From Paenibacillus radicis (ex Gao et al. 2016) (GTDB lineage: Bacteria; Bacillota; Bacilli; Paenibacillales; Paenibacillaceae), in assembly GCF_014641555.1 (NCBI RefSeq), contig NZ_BMHY01000024.1, forward strand, positions 6,754-66,634: a DNA stretch of 59,881 bases. The letters are read 5' to 3'. Below the pieces are notes generated by a model. It was not told where the DNA came from. It saw only the letters and a list, made by a program, of their open reading frames with translations, and ran no database searches. This document shows, one piece after another, positions 1 to 7,226 of the stretch (position 1 is the first letter of the stretch; the number at the start of each line of letters is the position of its first letter). The position numbers were made by a program, and so were the translations under genes.

Positions 1-286
1 GCAATTGAGCAGCTTTCGCTTCCTCGACAGCAAGCGTAATCGGAATACTCCATACCGTACCGTCAGCTAGACGCATACGATCCACTACCGAATGATAATC
101 CGCTTCGTTCAAAAAGCCAGTAAGCGGCGAAAATGCGCCTACACCGATCAGATCCAGATCGAATACTGTCCACGTATTGATTACGATGCTTTGCAGACCT
201 TCCGATTCTTTCAGTAGCTGTTCACGCAGCGAACCTTCAGCCACACGGTTAACGAGTACGCCGCCATGAGGTGATATTTGAGTCAT
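1..286 (-). CDS. sat: Sulfate adenylyltransferase (ATP sulfurylase), 5' part only
   Basis: The N-terminal 95 residues of an open frame that runs off the window edge. It begins MTQISPHGGVLVNRV and continues into a PUA-like ATP-sulfurylase N-terminal domain (NTWTVFDLDLIGVGAFSPLTGF region, about residues 40-60), as in the Bacillus-type Sat that converts ATP and sulfate to APS and pyrophosphate in assimilatory sulfate reduction. The ATG at 284-286 is preceded by a perfect AGGAGG. It lies 47 bases downstream of cysH in the same direction, so the two very likely share a transcript and supply APS to the reductase. The catalytic HxxH motif would lie outside the window and cannot be checked. Confidence 0.9.
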   Translation of the reverse strand, partial: MTQISPHGGVLVNRVAEGSLREQLLKESEGLQSIVINTWTVFDLDLIGVGAFSPLTGFLNEADYHSVVDRMRLADGTVWSIPITLAVEEAKAAQL

Positions 287-333
287 TTCGGTTAATGCCT
301 CCTAAGTTGAGATCATGATTAAGATTTCAACGG

Positions 334-1029
334 TTATTTATGCAAGCCGCATTCCGTTTTTTCTTGACCTGACCAGCGTCCTGCGCGAGGATCTTCGCCT
401 GGCATAACCTGACGCGTGCAATACTCGCAGCCGATACTCGGGTAGTAGTTGTCATGCAGCGGGTTGTAAATAACGTCATTCTCACGGATGTAGTTCCATA
501 CATCCTCCGTAGTCCAGCCTGCGATCGGGTTGAACTTAATGAGACCAAACTTTGTATCATATTCTACTTTCTTAGCGTTGGCGCGGGTCGGCGCCTGATC
601 GCGGCGAATACCTGTAATCCACGCATCATATTTCGTCAGGATGTTTGTAAGGGGCTGAACTTTCCGAATGTTGCAGCATTGATTCGCATCGGTTTTCCAC
701 AGCTCTGGGCCAAATTGCTCCACTTGCTCTTCCGGCGTAATTTCCGGCTGCACCCGAACAAACGGAATGCCTGGGTAGCGCTCCACCATACGGTCACGCG
801 TCTCGTAAGTTTCTTTGAAGTGGAAATCGGTGTCCAAATAGAAAATGTCGGTTGTCGGGCTTATTTTTTGCAGCATGTCGACGAGAACAACGTCTTCTGC
901 GCCAAAGCTGCACGCAAAGGTAATGTTAGGGAATGCTTCTACTGCATACGCCAAAATTTCTTCCGCAGTCGCATTTTCAAGCTCTACCGCTTTTTGCTGC
1001 ACTAATGCTTCTTTTTCGAATAAGTTCAT
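334..1029 (-). CDS. cysH: APS/PAPS reductase, iron-sulfur type
   Basis: This 231-residue protein reduces adenylylated sulfate to sulfite using thioredoxin. An adenine-nucleotide alpha-hydrolase fold is visible with SFGAED near residues 41-46 and the LDTDFHF motif near 65-71. It carries the extra cysteines of the [4Fe-4S] APS-reductase class: the CC pair at 118-119 and CEYC at 201-204, plus the catalytic Cys227 in the ECGLHK tail. These cysteines favour APS (or dual APS/PAPS) as substrate, by family knowledge. The ATG is preceded by GGAGGGG. It is the first gene of a cysH-sat unit with its own promoter at 1081-1109. Confidence 0.95.
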   Translation of the reverse strand: MNLFEKEALVQQKAVELENATAEEILAYAVEAFPNITFACSFGAEDVVLVDMLQKISPTTDIFYLDTDFHFKETYETRDRMVERYPGIPFVRVQPEITPEEQVEQFGPELWKTDANQCCNIRKVQPLTNILTKYDAWITGIRRDQAPTRANAKKVEYDTKFGLIKFNPIAGWTTEDVWNYIRENDVIYNPLHDNYYPSIGCEYCTRQVMPGEDPRAGRWSGQEKTECGLHK

Positions 1030-1080
1030 ATTGGCCCCTCCATGGTTTAAATCCTAGTAAATTCGTATGTTATTAATTAA

Positions 1081-1109
1081 ATTATACTTGCTCCTGAGTA
1101 AATGTTCAA
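1081..1109 (-). promoter_or_regulatory. SigA-type promoter of cysH-sat
   Basis: Read on the minus strand: TTGAAC (1104-1109), a 17-base spacer, then TATAAT (1081-1086). Transcription would start near 1074, about 45 bases before the cysH ATG. The AT-rich leader just downstream (about 1046-1073) loosely resembles the CymR operator of Bacillus sulfur genes, but the match is poor and I do not claim a site. Confidence 0.75.
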
Positions 1110-1243
1110 GAAGTTTTGTTCAAAATGAAATAAAGTACCTGTAAAGGGATCGCGTTCGTAATAATCGCTCTCCTTAGCATACAAAAAACGCCTATCCGGG
1201 ATCCAGATGGCGTCAGCATTAATATCATCAATCACCTTATACA

Positions 1244-1277
1244 ACAAAAAAACCTCTGGCCCATAAGGCCAGAGGTT
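1244..1277 (-). terminator. Intrinsic terminator after rpsI
   Basis: An 11-bp perfect stem (AACCTCTGGCC at 1251-1261 with GGCCAGAGGTT at 1267-1277) and a 5-base loop. On the minus strand it is followed by a run of seven T (complement of 1244-1250). It closes the rplM-rpsI transcript. The rest of 1030-1299 holds the cysH promoter and a short open frame (1077-1295, minus) that runs through this hairpin and has no convincing ribosome-binding site. Confidence 0.9.
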
Positions 1278-1299
1278 TGATTTTCCTTTGAACAAGGAA

Positions 1300-1692
1300 T
1301 TAACGTTTCGAGAATTGTGGCGCGCGACGAGCCGCTTTAAGACCGTATTTTTTACGTTCTTTCATACGTGGGTCACGAGTCAGGAATCCTGCACGTTTCA
1401 GAGCTGGACGCAGTTCAGCGTCAACTTTCAGAAGTGCGCGGGAAATGCCATGACGGATAGCGCCTGCTTGACCGGACATACCGCCACCGTTTGCAATTAC
1501 GAGCACGTCGTATTTTGCAAGCGTGTCAGTCAGTACGAGCGGTTGCTTAACGATAAGCTTCAGCGTTTCCAGACCAAAATATTCGTTCAGATCGCGTTTA
1601 TTAACAATGATTCGTCCTTCACCCGGCACAAGACGTACACGTGCGACAGAGTGTTTACGACGACCCGTTCCATAGTATTGCACTTGAGCCAT
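1300..1692 (-). CDS. rpsI: 30S ribosomal protein S9
   Basis: A 130-residue protein with the S9 signature GGGMSGQAGAIRHGISRALL (about residues 69-88) and the conserved basic C-terminus KKYGLKAARRAPQFSKR, whose last arginine reaches the P-site tRNA in known structures. It is a head component of the 30S subunit. The ATG has GGGGAGGA upstream. It follows rplM after 18 bases and ends at the hairpin at 1251-1277. Length and ends match the family. Confidence 0.98.
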   Translation of the reverse strand: MAQVQYYGTGRRKHSVARVRLVPGEGRIIVNKRDLNEYFGLETLKLIVKQPLVLTDTLAKYDVLVIANGGGMSGQAGAIRHGISRALLKVDAELRPALKRAGFLTRDPRMKERKKYGLKAARRAPQFSKR

Positions 1693-1710
1693 GAAACTGT
1701 CCTCCCCTTA

Positions 1711-2148
1711 TTAGCCGCGAAGTTCGTAAACTTCTGGATTTTGTGCTTGATGCGGATGCTCCGAACCAGCGTATGCTTTAAGTCTAAGCTTCATTGCGTT
1801 ACCTTGACGTGTTTTTGGCAACATGCCGTGAACAGCCAGTTCGATTACGCGGTCAGCTTTTTTAGCGATCATTTCGTGAGCAGGCGTTACTTTAAGGCCG
1901 CCTGAGTATCCGGAATGACGGTAGTAGTTTTTGTTTTGCATTTTCTTACCAGTCAAAACAATTTTGTCAGCGTTAACTACGACTACGAAGTCGCCTGTGT
2001 CAACGTGAGGCGTAAATTGCGGTTTGTGCTTGCCGCGGATCAGGCTGGCAGCTTCAGAAGCAAGACGACCGAGCGTTTTGCCTTCCGCATCGATGATGTA
2101 CCATTTACGCTCAACTTCATTTGGCTTAGCCATATAGGTGGTACGCAT
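1711..2148 (-). CDS. rplM: 50S ribosomal protein L13
   Basis: 145 residues starting MRTTYMAKPNEVERKWY, with the family motifs GKTLGRLAS (25-33), PHVDTGDFVVVVNADKI (48-64) and the terminal EHPHQAQNPEVYELRG. L13 is an early-assembly protein of the 50S subunit. The first ATG is chosen because MRTT is the conserved Bacillus-type start and AAGGAGGAT lies just upstream. It heads the two-gene rplM-rpsI operon with its own promoter and a structured leader. Confidence 0.98.
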   Translation of the reverse strand: MRTTYMAKPNEVERKWYIIDAEGKTLGRLASEAASLIRGKHKPQFTPHVDTGDFVVVVNADKIVLTGKKMQNKNYYRHSGYSGGLKVTPAHEMIAKKADRVIELAVHGMLPKTRQGNAMKLRLKAYAGSEHPHQAQNPEVYELRG

Positions 2149-2154
2149 GGATGA

Positions 2155-2290
2155 TCCTCCTTGATTCGTTTACAGTAAAGTTTTAATTTTTATAAACAAC
2201 GTTTCACGTTTGTTATTAATCTAATGTTGCTCGCCAAGTTTGTGAATTCTCAGTCGGGGCTGTGGGATAGCCACTAAGAAAGCACAAGTT
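2155..2290 (-). promoter_or_regulatory. Probable L13-type ribosomal leader RNA
   Basis: About 135 bases of leader separate the promoter at 2293-2321 from the rplM start. They can fold into several short hairpins, including ACGT-GAA-ACGT flanked by AACAA/TTGTT (about 2190-2213) and GGCT/AGCC near 2258-2270. Bacillota commonly carry an autoregulatory L13 leader at exactly this position. The call rests on position and foldability, not on a covariance-model match. Confidence 0.5.
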
Positions 2291-2292
2291 AT

Positions 2293-2321
2293 ATTCTACT
2301 ATACAAAGTAGCCTAAAGCAA
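2293..2321 (-). promoter_or_regulatory. SigA-type promoter of rplM-rpsI
   Basis: Minus strand TTGCTT (2316-2321), 17-base spacer, TAGAAT (2293-2298). It sits just behind the truA stop codon (2343), so rplM-rpsI need not depend on the long upstream ribosomal operon. Confidence 0.75.
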
Positions 2322-2342
2322 GCAGTTTTACGCGATTTTTCT

Positions 2343-3089
2343 TCAAGCTTCAGCTGGGTATTCCACGTTCATAAGCATGAGACCATGGGACATTGCAGTT
2401 GGACCCGCCAAAGCTCTGCTTCGCCCTTCTAAGATGCGTTTCATGTCTGCAGGCTGCCGCTTTCCTTGGCCGACTTGAAGCAAAGTACCCATGATGACCC
2501 GAACCATATTGTACAGAAAACCGTTGCCGGTAATGTACATATGGAGCATCGAGCCCTGCTTCTCGAAATACGCGTCATAGACGATCCTTATATGATGCGG
2601 TTTCGTCGAATGAATGGATGTGAATGACGTAAAGTCATGCTCTCCAATCAAGTGCTTCAACCCTTCTTGCATCGCTTCCACTTGAAGGCGCATCGGATGA
2701 TGAAACGCGTAGCGGCGTTCAAACACATTCGGAAACTTCCCCATATCGATCGTATACCGATACGTCTTCCGTTTGGCAGAGCGCCTGGAATGAAAGGACA
2801 GCGATACTTCATGCACTTCCAGGATGACAATATCCTTAGGAAGCCTCGTATTCAGCGCAATAGCCCAACGTTCTGCAGGAATCGTAGACTCCGTTAAAAA
2901 GTTGAACACCTGTCCTTGCGCATGTACACCGGCATCCGTTCTTCCCGAACCGAGAATGAGAATATCTTCTCCTGTCAGCACCTGAATCGCCTTTTCAATC
3001 TCCTGCTGTACGGTACGACCGTACGGCTGCGATTGAAAGCCGTTGAACTCCGTCCCTTCATAACTTACCGTCGCGCATAAATTCCTCAT
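2343..3089 (-). CDS. truA: tRNA pseudouridine(38-40) synthase
   Basis: The 249-residue product isomerises uridines in the tRNA anticodon stem-loop (positions 38-40). The catalytic-aspartate motif is GSGRTDAGVHA (about residues 47-57), followed by the RRSAKRKTYRY segment and the C-terminal GNGFLYNMVRVIMGTLLQVG block. An upstream in-frame ATG at 3125 exists. The ATG at 3087-3089 (MRNLCATVSYEG) is preferred because it has GAGGTG seven bases upstream and matches family starts. It lies between the alpha operon and rplM. In Bacillus subtilis the ECF transporter genes precede it; here they are replaced by a palindromic intergenic region. Confidence 0.96.
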   Translation of the reverse strand: MRNLCATVSYEGTEFNGFQSQPYGRTVQQEIEKAIQVLTGEDILILGSGRTDAGVHAQGQVFNFLTESTIPAERWAIALNTRLPKDIVILEVHEVSLSFHSRRSAKRKTYRYTIDMGKFPNVFERRYAFHHPMRLQVEAMQEGLKHLIGEHDFTSFTSIHSTKPHHIRIVYDAYFEKQGSMLHMYITGNGFLYNMVRVIMGTLLQVGQGKRQPADMKRILEGRSRALAGPTAMSHGLMLMNVEYPAEA

Positions 3090-3195
3090 CTCGACACCTC
3101 TTCCCCCACAAGACCCTTGCTCCACTTCTTTCTTTATTCCCCCGCCGGGCAGCGAAGCGCAGTGAAAACCTTGAAGGGTATGGCATGTTGTAGAG

Positions 3196-3361
3196 TTTAA
3201 AATAAGCTTAGGTATGGAATGAAAGGTTTGGGCTGTAGAAGCCCAGCGTTCGCTTTTGTGAGTGGATTTCTACCGTTGTAACGGTGAATTCCAAGAAATC
3301 CGCGAGCAATGGCGATCGTAAGTCAAACCTTTCATGCAATACCGAATTGCTATATTTTAAA
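3196..3361. repeat. Nested imperfect palindrome (about 166 bp), MITE-like
   Basis: Outer arms 3196-3229 and 3325-3361 are imperfect inverted copies sharing AAACCTTTCAT, ATACC and TTTTAAA blocks. Inside lie GGATTTC (3264-3270) against GAAATCC (3295-3301), and a central ACCGTT/AACGGT hairpin (3272-3285). Smaller hairpins GGGCT/AGCCC (3230-3244) and AGCG/CGCT (3245-3254) sit in the left half. The segments around 3245-3262 and 3302-3318 are also related in inverted orientation. Almost the whole region can fold on itself. It lies between the rplQ terminator and truA and encodes nothing credible. It looks like a dispersed palindromic repeat, but copy number elsewhere cannot be seen here. Confidence 0.7.
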
Positions 3362-3431
3362 AATCTTCACGTATTGCCATACACCCATTCAATGCTTTCA
3401 CGCAGCTTCACACGCACCGGCGAAGGGCAAT

Positions 3432-3462
3432 AAAAAAAGGTGGCCGCAAGGGTCCACCCTTT
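3432..3462 (-). terminator. Terminator of the rpsJ-rplQ ribosomal operon
   Basis: A bulged GC-rich hairpin (AAAGG at 3436-3440 with CCTTT at 3458-3462, and an inner TGGCC/GGTCCA part) is followed on the minus strand by seven T. It lies 61 bases after the rplQ stop and closes the long S10-spc-alpha transcript. Confidence 0.8.
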
Positions 3463-3522
3463 ATCTACCACAGCCCAAACAGCTGTACCGCCCTAAGGCG
3501 GCTTCAGCTAAATGTGCATGTG

Positions 3523-3888
3523 TTACGCGCGGTCAACCAGTTCCAAATACACCATTGGCGCAGAGTCGCCACGGCGGGGTCCCAGTTTCAGAATCCGCGT
3601 GTATCCGCCCGCACGTTCCGAGTAACGGGTGGCCAGCTCGGAGAATAATTTTTGGATTGCGTCTTGCTCTCCATCAATAGTCTCACGACGAACAAAAGCA
3701 GCTACTTGGCGACGAGCGTGCAAGTCACCTTTCTTTGCTTTCGTGATCAGCTTTTCAGCGATCGAACGAACTTCTTTCGCTTTCGCTTCCGTAGTTTGAA
3801 TACGCTCATAAAGGAACAGGTCAGTAACGAGGTCACGGAACAAAGCTTTCCGCGCACTAGCGTCACGGCCCAATTTTTGATATGCCAT
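3523..3888 (-). CDS. rplQ: 50S ribosomal protein L17
   Basis: 121 residues beginning MAYQKLGRDASARKALFRDL. The L17 block RIQTTEAKAKEVRSIAEKLI (about 33-52) and the C-terminal LGPRRGDSAPMVYLELV mark the family. It binds 23S rRNA near the exit tunnel. It is the last gene of the alpha operon, 45 bases after rpoA, and is followed by the terminator at 3432-3462. Confidence 0.98.
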   Translation of the reverse strand: MAYQKLGRDASARKALFRDLVTDLFLYERIQTTEAKAKEVRSIAEKLITKAKKGDLHARRQVAAFVRRETIDGEQDAIQKLFSELATRYSERAGGYTRILKLGPRRGDSAPMVYLELVDRA

Positions 3889-3933
3889 CTTGATTTCCCC
3901 TCCCTTGCCTAAAGTCTGTACTAGATGTTCTTG

Positions 3934-4878
3934 CTACTCTTCCATGCGAAGGCCCAGACCCAGCTCTTCCAGCTTCTCTTGAACTTCCTCAAGCGACTTG
4001 CGGCCCAAGTTGCGAACCTTCATCATGTCCTCTTCGGATTTCGTAATCAGCTCTTGAACGGTGTTGATGCCAGCGCGTTTCAAGCAGTTGTAAGAACGTA
4101 CGGAAAGATCCAGTTCCTCGATAGTCATCTCTAGAACTTTCTCTTTTTTGTCTTCTTCCTTCTCGACCATAATTTCTGCGTCTTTGGCTTCGTCAGTCAA
4201 ACCAACGAAGAGATCCAAATGTTCCGTCAGAATTTTTGCGCCGAGGCTCACGGCCTCTTCCGGTCGAATACTGCCATCGGTCCATACTTCAAGTGTTAAT
4301 TTGTCGTAGTTGGTTACTTGACCAACGCGAGTATTCTCAACGCTGTAATTTACACGCGTAATTGGCGTGTAAATCGAATCAACGGGAATAACCCCAATCG
4401 GTTGATCGTCCCTTTTGTTGCGGTCCGCTTGCACGTATCCGCGTCCCCGATTAGCGAAAATTCGCATATGGAGGCGCGCACCGGAGGCCAAGGTCGCGAT
4501 GTGAAGATCAGGGTTCAAAATCTCGACATCGCTATCAGCTCGAATGTCGCCAGCCGTAACGATCCCATCGCCTTCAGCGTCGATTTCCAACACCTTTTCT
4601 TCATCAGAGTGGATTTTCAACGAGAGGCCTTTCAGGTTCAGAATGATTTCTGTAACGTCCTCAATCACTCCTGGAACCGTAGAGAACTCGTGAAGCACTC
4701 CGTCGATTTGAACGGATGTCACAGCTGCGCCCGGCAGCGACGACAGTAAAATTCGGCGAAGCGAATTTCCCAGCGTCGTCCCGTATCCGCGCTCCAGCGG
4801 CTCAACGATGAAACGTCCGTATGCTCCATCATCGCTCAAATCTACGGTCTCGATTTTCGGCTTTTCGATCTCAATCAC
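3934..4878 (-). CDS. rpoA: RNA polymerase alpha subunit
   Basis: A 314-residue alpha subunit. The N-terminal assembly domain (about 1-230) contains FIVEPLERGYGTTLGNSLRRILLSS in register with the dimerisation helix. After an acidic linker (KEEDKKEK, about 237-245) the C-terminal domain carries the helix-hairpin-helix residues RSYNCLKRAGINTVQEL and RNLGRKSLEEV that contact UP-element DNA and activators. Length and domain order are standard. It is co-transcribed with rpsM-rpsK upstream and rplQ downstream. Confidence 0.99.
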   Translation of the reverse strand: MIEIEKPKIETVDLSDDGAYGRFIVEPLERGYGTTLGNSLRRILLSSLPGAAVTSVQIDGVLHEFSTVPGVIEDVTEIILNLKGLSLKIHSDEEKVLEIDAEGDGIVTAGDIRADSDVEILNPDLHIATLASGARLHMRIFANRGRGYVQADRNKRDDQPIGVIPVDSIYTPITRVNYSVENTRVGQVTNYDKLTLEVWTDGSIRPEEAVSLGAKILTEHLDLFVGLTDEAKDAEIMVEKEEDKKEKVLEMTIEELDLSVRSYNCLKRAGINTVQELITKSEEDMMKVRNLGRKSLEEVQEKLEELGLGLRMEE

Positions 4879-5003
4879 TAATAGTACCCTCCTTCAAACG
4901 TCGCTCCGTTACCATACCGTTTCTTTAGTCAAATCTCGTAGTATGCCAAACCTTCACAACCATTATTCACAAGTTGCAGTTATTTGATACCACAGTGGAT
5001 CAA

Positions 5004-5399
5004 CTATACGCGACGACGTTTCGGCGGACGGCATCCGTTGTGAGGAACTGGCGTTACGTCTTTAATCAGGTTAACTTCGAGGCCAGCTGCTTGAAGCGAA
5101 CGAATTGCTGCTTCGCGGCCTGCGCCAGGACCTTTAACCATTACCTCTACAGCTTTCATGCCATGCTCCATAGCTGCTTTAGCCGCGGATTCCGCTGCCA
5201 TTTGCGCTGCAAACGGCGTGCTTTTACGGGAACCCTTAAAGCCCATGTTACCGGAGCTTGCCCACGAAATTGCGTTGCCGTGCGGGTCAGTGATCGTTAC
5301 GATCGTGTTATTGAATGTCGAGCGGATGTGCGCTACGCCAGATTCAATATTTTTACGGTCACGACGTTTTGTACGAACGACTTTTTTAGGTTTTGCCAT
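5004..5399 (-). CDS. rpsK: 30S ribosomal protein S11
   Basis: 131 residues with the S11 hallmark HIRSTFNNTIVTITDPHGN (24-42), GFKGSRKSTPFAAQ (53-66) and the basic end PHNGCRPPKRRRV. It forms part of the 30S platform near the E site. The gene follows rpsM after 20 bases and precedes rpoA by about 125 bases. That spacer (4879-5003) has no clear terminator. Confidence 0.98.
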   Translation of the reverse strand: MAKPKKVVRTKRRDRKNIESGVAHIRSTFNNTIVTITDPHGNAISWASSGNMGFKGSRKSTPFAAQMAAESAAKAAMEHGMKAVEVMVKGPGAGREAAIRSLQAAGLEVNLIKDVTPVPHNGCRPPKRRRV

Positions 5400-5419
5400 T
5401 GTCCTATTTCACCCCTTTA

Positions 5420-5788
5420 TTATTTCTTCTTGTTAGCTACAGTCCGACGAGGACCTTTACGCGTACGCGCATTCGTTTTCGTGCGTTGACCGCGAACAGG
5501 CAAGCCGCGACGGTGACGAACACCACGGTAGCAACCGATCTCGATCAGGCGTTTAATGTTAAGCGAAATTTCACGACGCAGGTCGCCTTCTACTTTAACG
5601 GATTTGTCAATTGCTTCGCGCAATTTTGCCAGTTCATCTTCAGTCAGATCCCGAACGCGAGTGTCAGGGTTGACGCCAGAAGTGCTGATAAGTTTTTGCG
5701 AAGTTGTTTTGCCAATACCGAAAATGTATGTCAGGGCGATTTCGACGCGCTTGTCACGCGGCAAGTCTACACCAGCTATACGTGCCAT
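5420..5788 (-). CDS. rpsM: 30S ribosomal protein S13
   Basis: 122 residues starting MARIAGVDLPRDKRVEIALTY, with the helix-two-turn-helix segment IFGIGKTTSQKLI (about 22-34) and the basic C-terminal tail RRGLPVRGQRTKTNARTRKGPRR that reaches the P-site tRNA. It follows rpmJ by 17 bases in the alpha operon. Confidence 0.98.
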   Translation of the reverse strand: MARIAGVDLPRDKRVEIALTYIFGIGKTTSQKLISTSGVNPDTRVRDLTEDELAKLREAIDKSVKVEGDLRREISLNIKRLIEIGCYRGVRHRRGLPVRGQRTKTNARTRKGPRRTVANKKK

Positions 5789-5805
5789 AAGCCTTAGTCC
5801 CTCCT

Positions 5806-5919
5806 TTATCCTTGTTTTTGTTTGTGTTTCGGATTTTCACAAATCACCATAACGTTGCCTTTGCGACGAATGACTTTGCATTTTTCGCAGATCGGCTTTA
5901 CCGAAGGTCTAACCTTCAT
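5806..5919 (-). CDS. rpmJ: 50S ribosomal protein L36, zinc-binding form
   Basis: A 37-residue protein starting MKVRPSVKPICEKCKVI. C11, C14, C27 and H32 form the C3H zinc site of the zinc-containing (C+) L36 form. A longer in-frame ATG at 6000 exists, but the conserved MKVRPSV start at 5917-5919 with GGGAGGT upstream is clearly right. It sits between infA and rpsM as in Bacillus. Confidence 0.97.
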   Translation of the reverse strand: MKVRPSVKPICEKCKVIRRKGNVMVICENPKHKQKQG

Positions 5920-5962
5920 TGTGATTACCTCCCGAATCCTTCGCAAGCATACCGCTGCCGGT

Positions 5963-6184
5963 CTACTTCCGATAGGTGATGCGCCCTCTGGATAAATCAT
6001 AAGGCGATAACTGTATAACCACTTTGTCCCCAGTCAGAATTCGAATAAAATGCATTCTGAGCTTGCCGGAAACATGTGCGAGAATTTGATGACCGTTCTC
6101 CAGCTCCACCTTGAACATGGCATTCGGCAGCGGTTCAATTACCGTACCCTCGACCTCAATGACGTCTTCCTTTGCCACCGTCAT
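5963..6184 (-). CDS. infA: Translation initiation factor IF-1
   Basis: 73 residues forming a single S1-like OB fold. Recognisable blocks are VIEVEGTVIEPLPNAMFKVEL (about 9-29), HVSGKLRMHFIRIL (38-51) and the terminal LSPYDLSRGRITYRK. IF-1 binds the 30S A site during initiation. Its ATG overlaps the TGA of the preceding KOW-protein gene (ATGA), with AAAGGAGA upstream, so the two are translationally coupled. Confidence 0.98.
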   Translation of the reverse strand: MTVAKEDVIEVEGTVIEPLPNAMFKVELENGHQILAHVSGKLRMHFIRILTGDKVVIQLSPYDLSRGRITYRK

Positions 6185-6462
6185 TCTCCTTTCGCATGTG
6201 CGTACTTCTGAATCACATAACGTAACTTGGCATTGGTCACTCTGCCCGATTCAAGCAAGCTGTCTGTTACTTCGCTGCTTATAACGGGTTGCAACTCGAG
6301 ATGCAGAACGTTCTTCTTCTTCGGCTGATCGAATCGCCGCTTATCACCGTCGACGATCATAACGAATCGCTCGTCTACAACAGTCAGGATGATCGCATAG
6401 CTGTTCTCATCTTTTCCCCGAAGCACCTTAACGATTTGTCCGACCTGCGGCTGTTTCTCCAT
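6181..6462 (-). CDS. KOW-domain RNA-binding protein (L14e/YbzG-like)
   Basis: A 93-residue protein with an N-terminal KOW motif (QVGQIVKVLRGKDENSYAIIL, about 6-25) and an IVDGDKRRFDQPKKKN stretch typical of L14e/L6e-like proteins. Bacillus subtilis has a similar small gene (ybzG) at the same place between map and infA. The exact role is not established; rRNA or ribosome binding is the family-level expectation. It begins five bases after map ends and overlaps infA by four bases. Confidence 0.85.
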   Translation of the reverse strand: MEKQPQVGQIVKVLRGKDENSYAIILTVVDERFVMIVDGDKRRFDQPKKKNVLHLELQPVISSEVTDSLLESGRVTNAKLRYVIQKYAHAKGE

Positions 6463-6467
6463 ATGGA

Positions 6468-7226
6468 TTACCCCGATTTCGGCAGCATCGTCAAAATTTC
6501 AAAACCGTCCTCCGTTACGGCTACAGTATGCTCGTAATGAGCGCACCATGAACCGTCTTCCGTTACGACCGTCCAATTGTCTTCAAGCGTGCGTACATAT
6601 CGTTCGCCGATGTTGACCATAGGTTCGATGCAAAGCACCATTCCCGGCTTTAGCTTCGGGCCGCGATCCGGTAAGCCGTAATTCGGTATCTGCGGTTCCT
6701 CATGGAGGTCCCTGCCGATCCCGTGTCCGACAAATTCGCGTACGACCGAGAAGCCGGCCGCTTCGACCACCTGTTGCACCGCATGCGATACGGTAAACAA
6801 TCGAACATCCGGACGGATAATTGCAAGCGCCGCATAGAGCGACTGCTCCGTCACCTCGAGCAGCTTGGCAACTTCATCCGATACCTCTCCAACCTTGTAG
6901 GTCCAAGCGGAATCGCCATGAAAGCCATTGTACTGCGCGCCGATGTCTATGCTTATAATATCGCCTTCGTTCAACGTTCGGGTTCCCGGAAAGCCGTGCA
7001 CCAGCTCGTCATTCACAGAAGCGCAAATGCTGGAAGGAAAACCATTGTAACCTTTAAAGGATGGAACGGCGCCTTTGCTGCGAATATACGCTTCAGCGAT
7101 TTGGTCTAGCTCCAGTGTCGTAACCCCAGGCTTTACCGCCTCTTTCATTAACTGATGCGTCTCCGCTACAATGCGGCCGGCTTCCCTCATCACTTGCAGC
7201 TCCGAATCGGATTTGCAAATGATCAT
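6468..7226 (-). CDS. map: Methionine aminopeptidase, type I
   Basis: 252 residues that remove N-terminal Met from new proteins. All five pita-bread metal ligands are visible: D94, D105, H168 (FVGHGIGRDLHEEP), E201 (IEPM) and E232. No SH3-like N-terminal extension is present, so it is the short MetAP-Ia form. Its ATG shares one base with the adk stop (TAATG), which couples their translation. Being next to secY and adk is the standard Bacillota arrangement. Confidence 0.97.
   Translation of the reverse strand: MIICKSDSELQVMREAGRIVAETHQLMKEAVKPGVTTLELDQIAEAYIRSKGAVPSFKGYNGFPSSICASVNDELVHGFPGTRTLNEGDIISIDIGAQYNGFHGDSAWTYKVGEVSDEVAKLLEVTEQSLYAALAIIRPDVRLFTVSHAVQQVVEAAGFSVVREFVGHGIGRDLHEEPQIPNYGLPDRGPKLKPGMVLCIEPMVNIGERYVRTLEDNWTVVTEDGSWCAHYEHTVAVTEDGFEILTMLPKSG

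Noticed and set aside
1046..1073. CymR operator before cysH
   Set aside because: The position suits a repressor site, but the match to the remembered consensus is too loose to claim.
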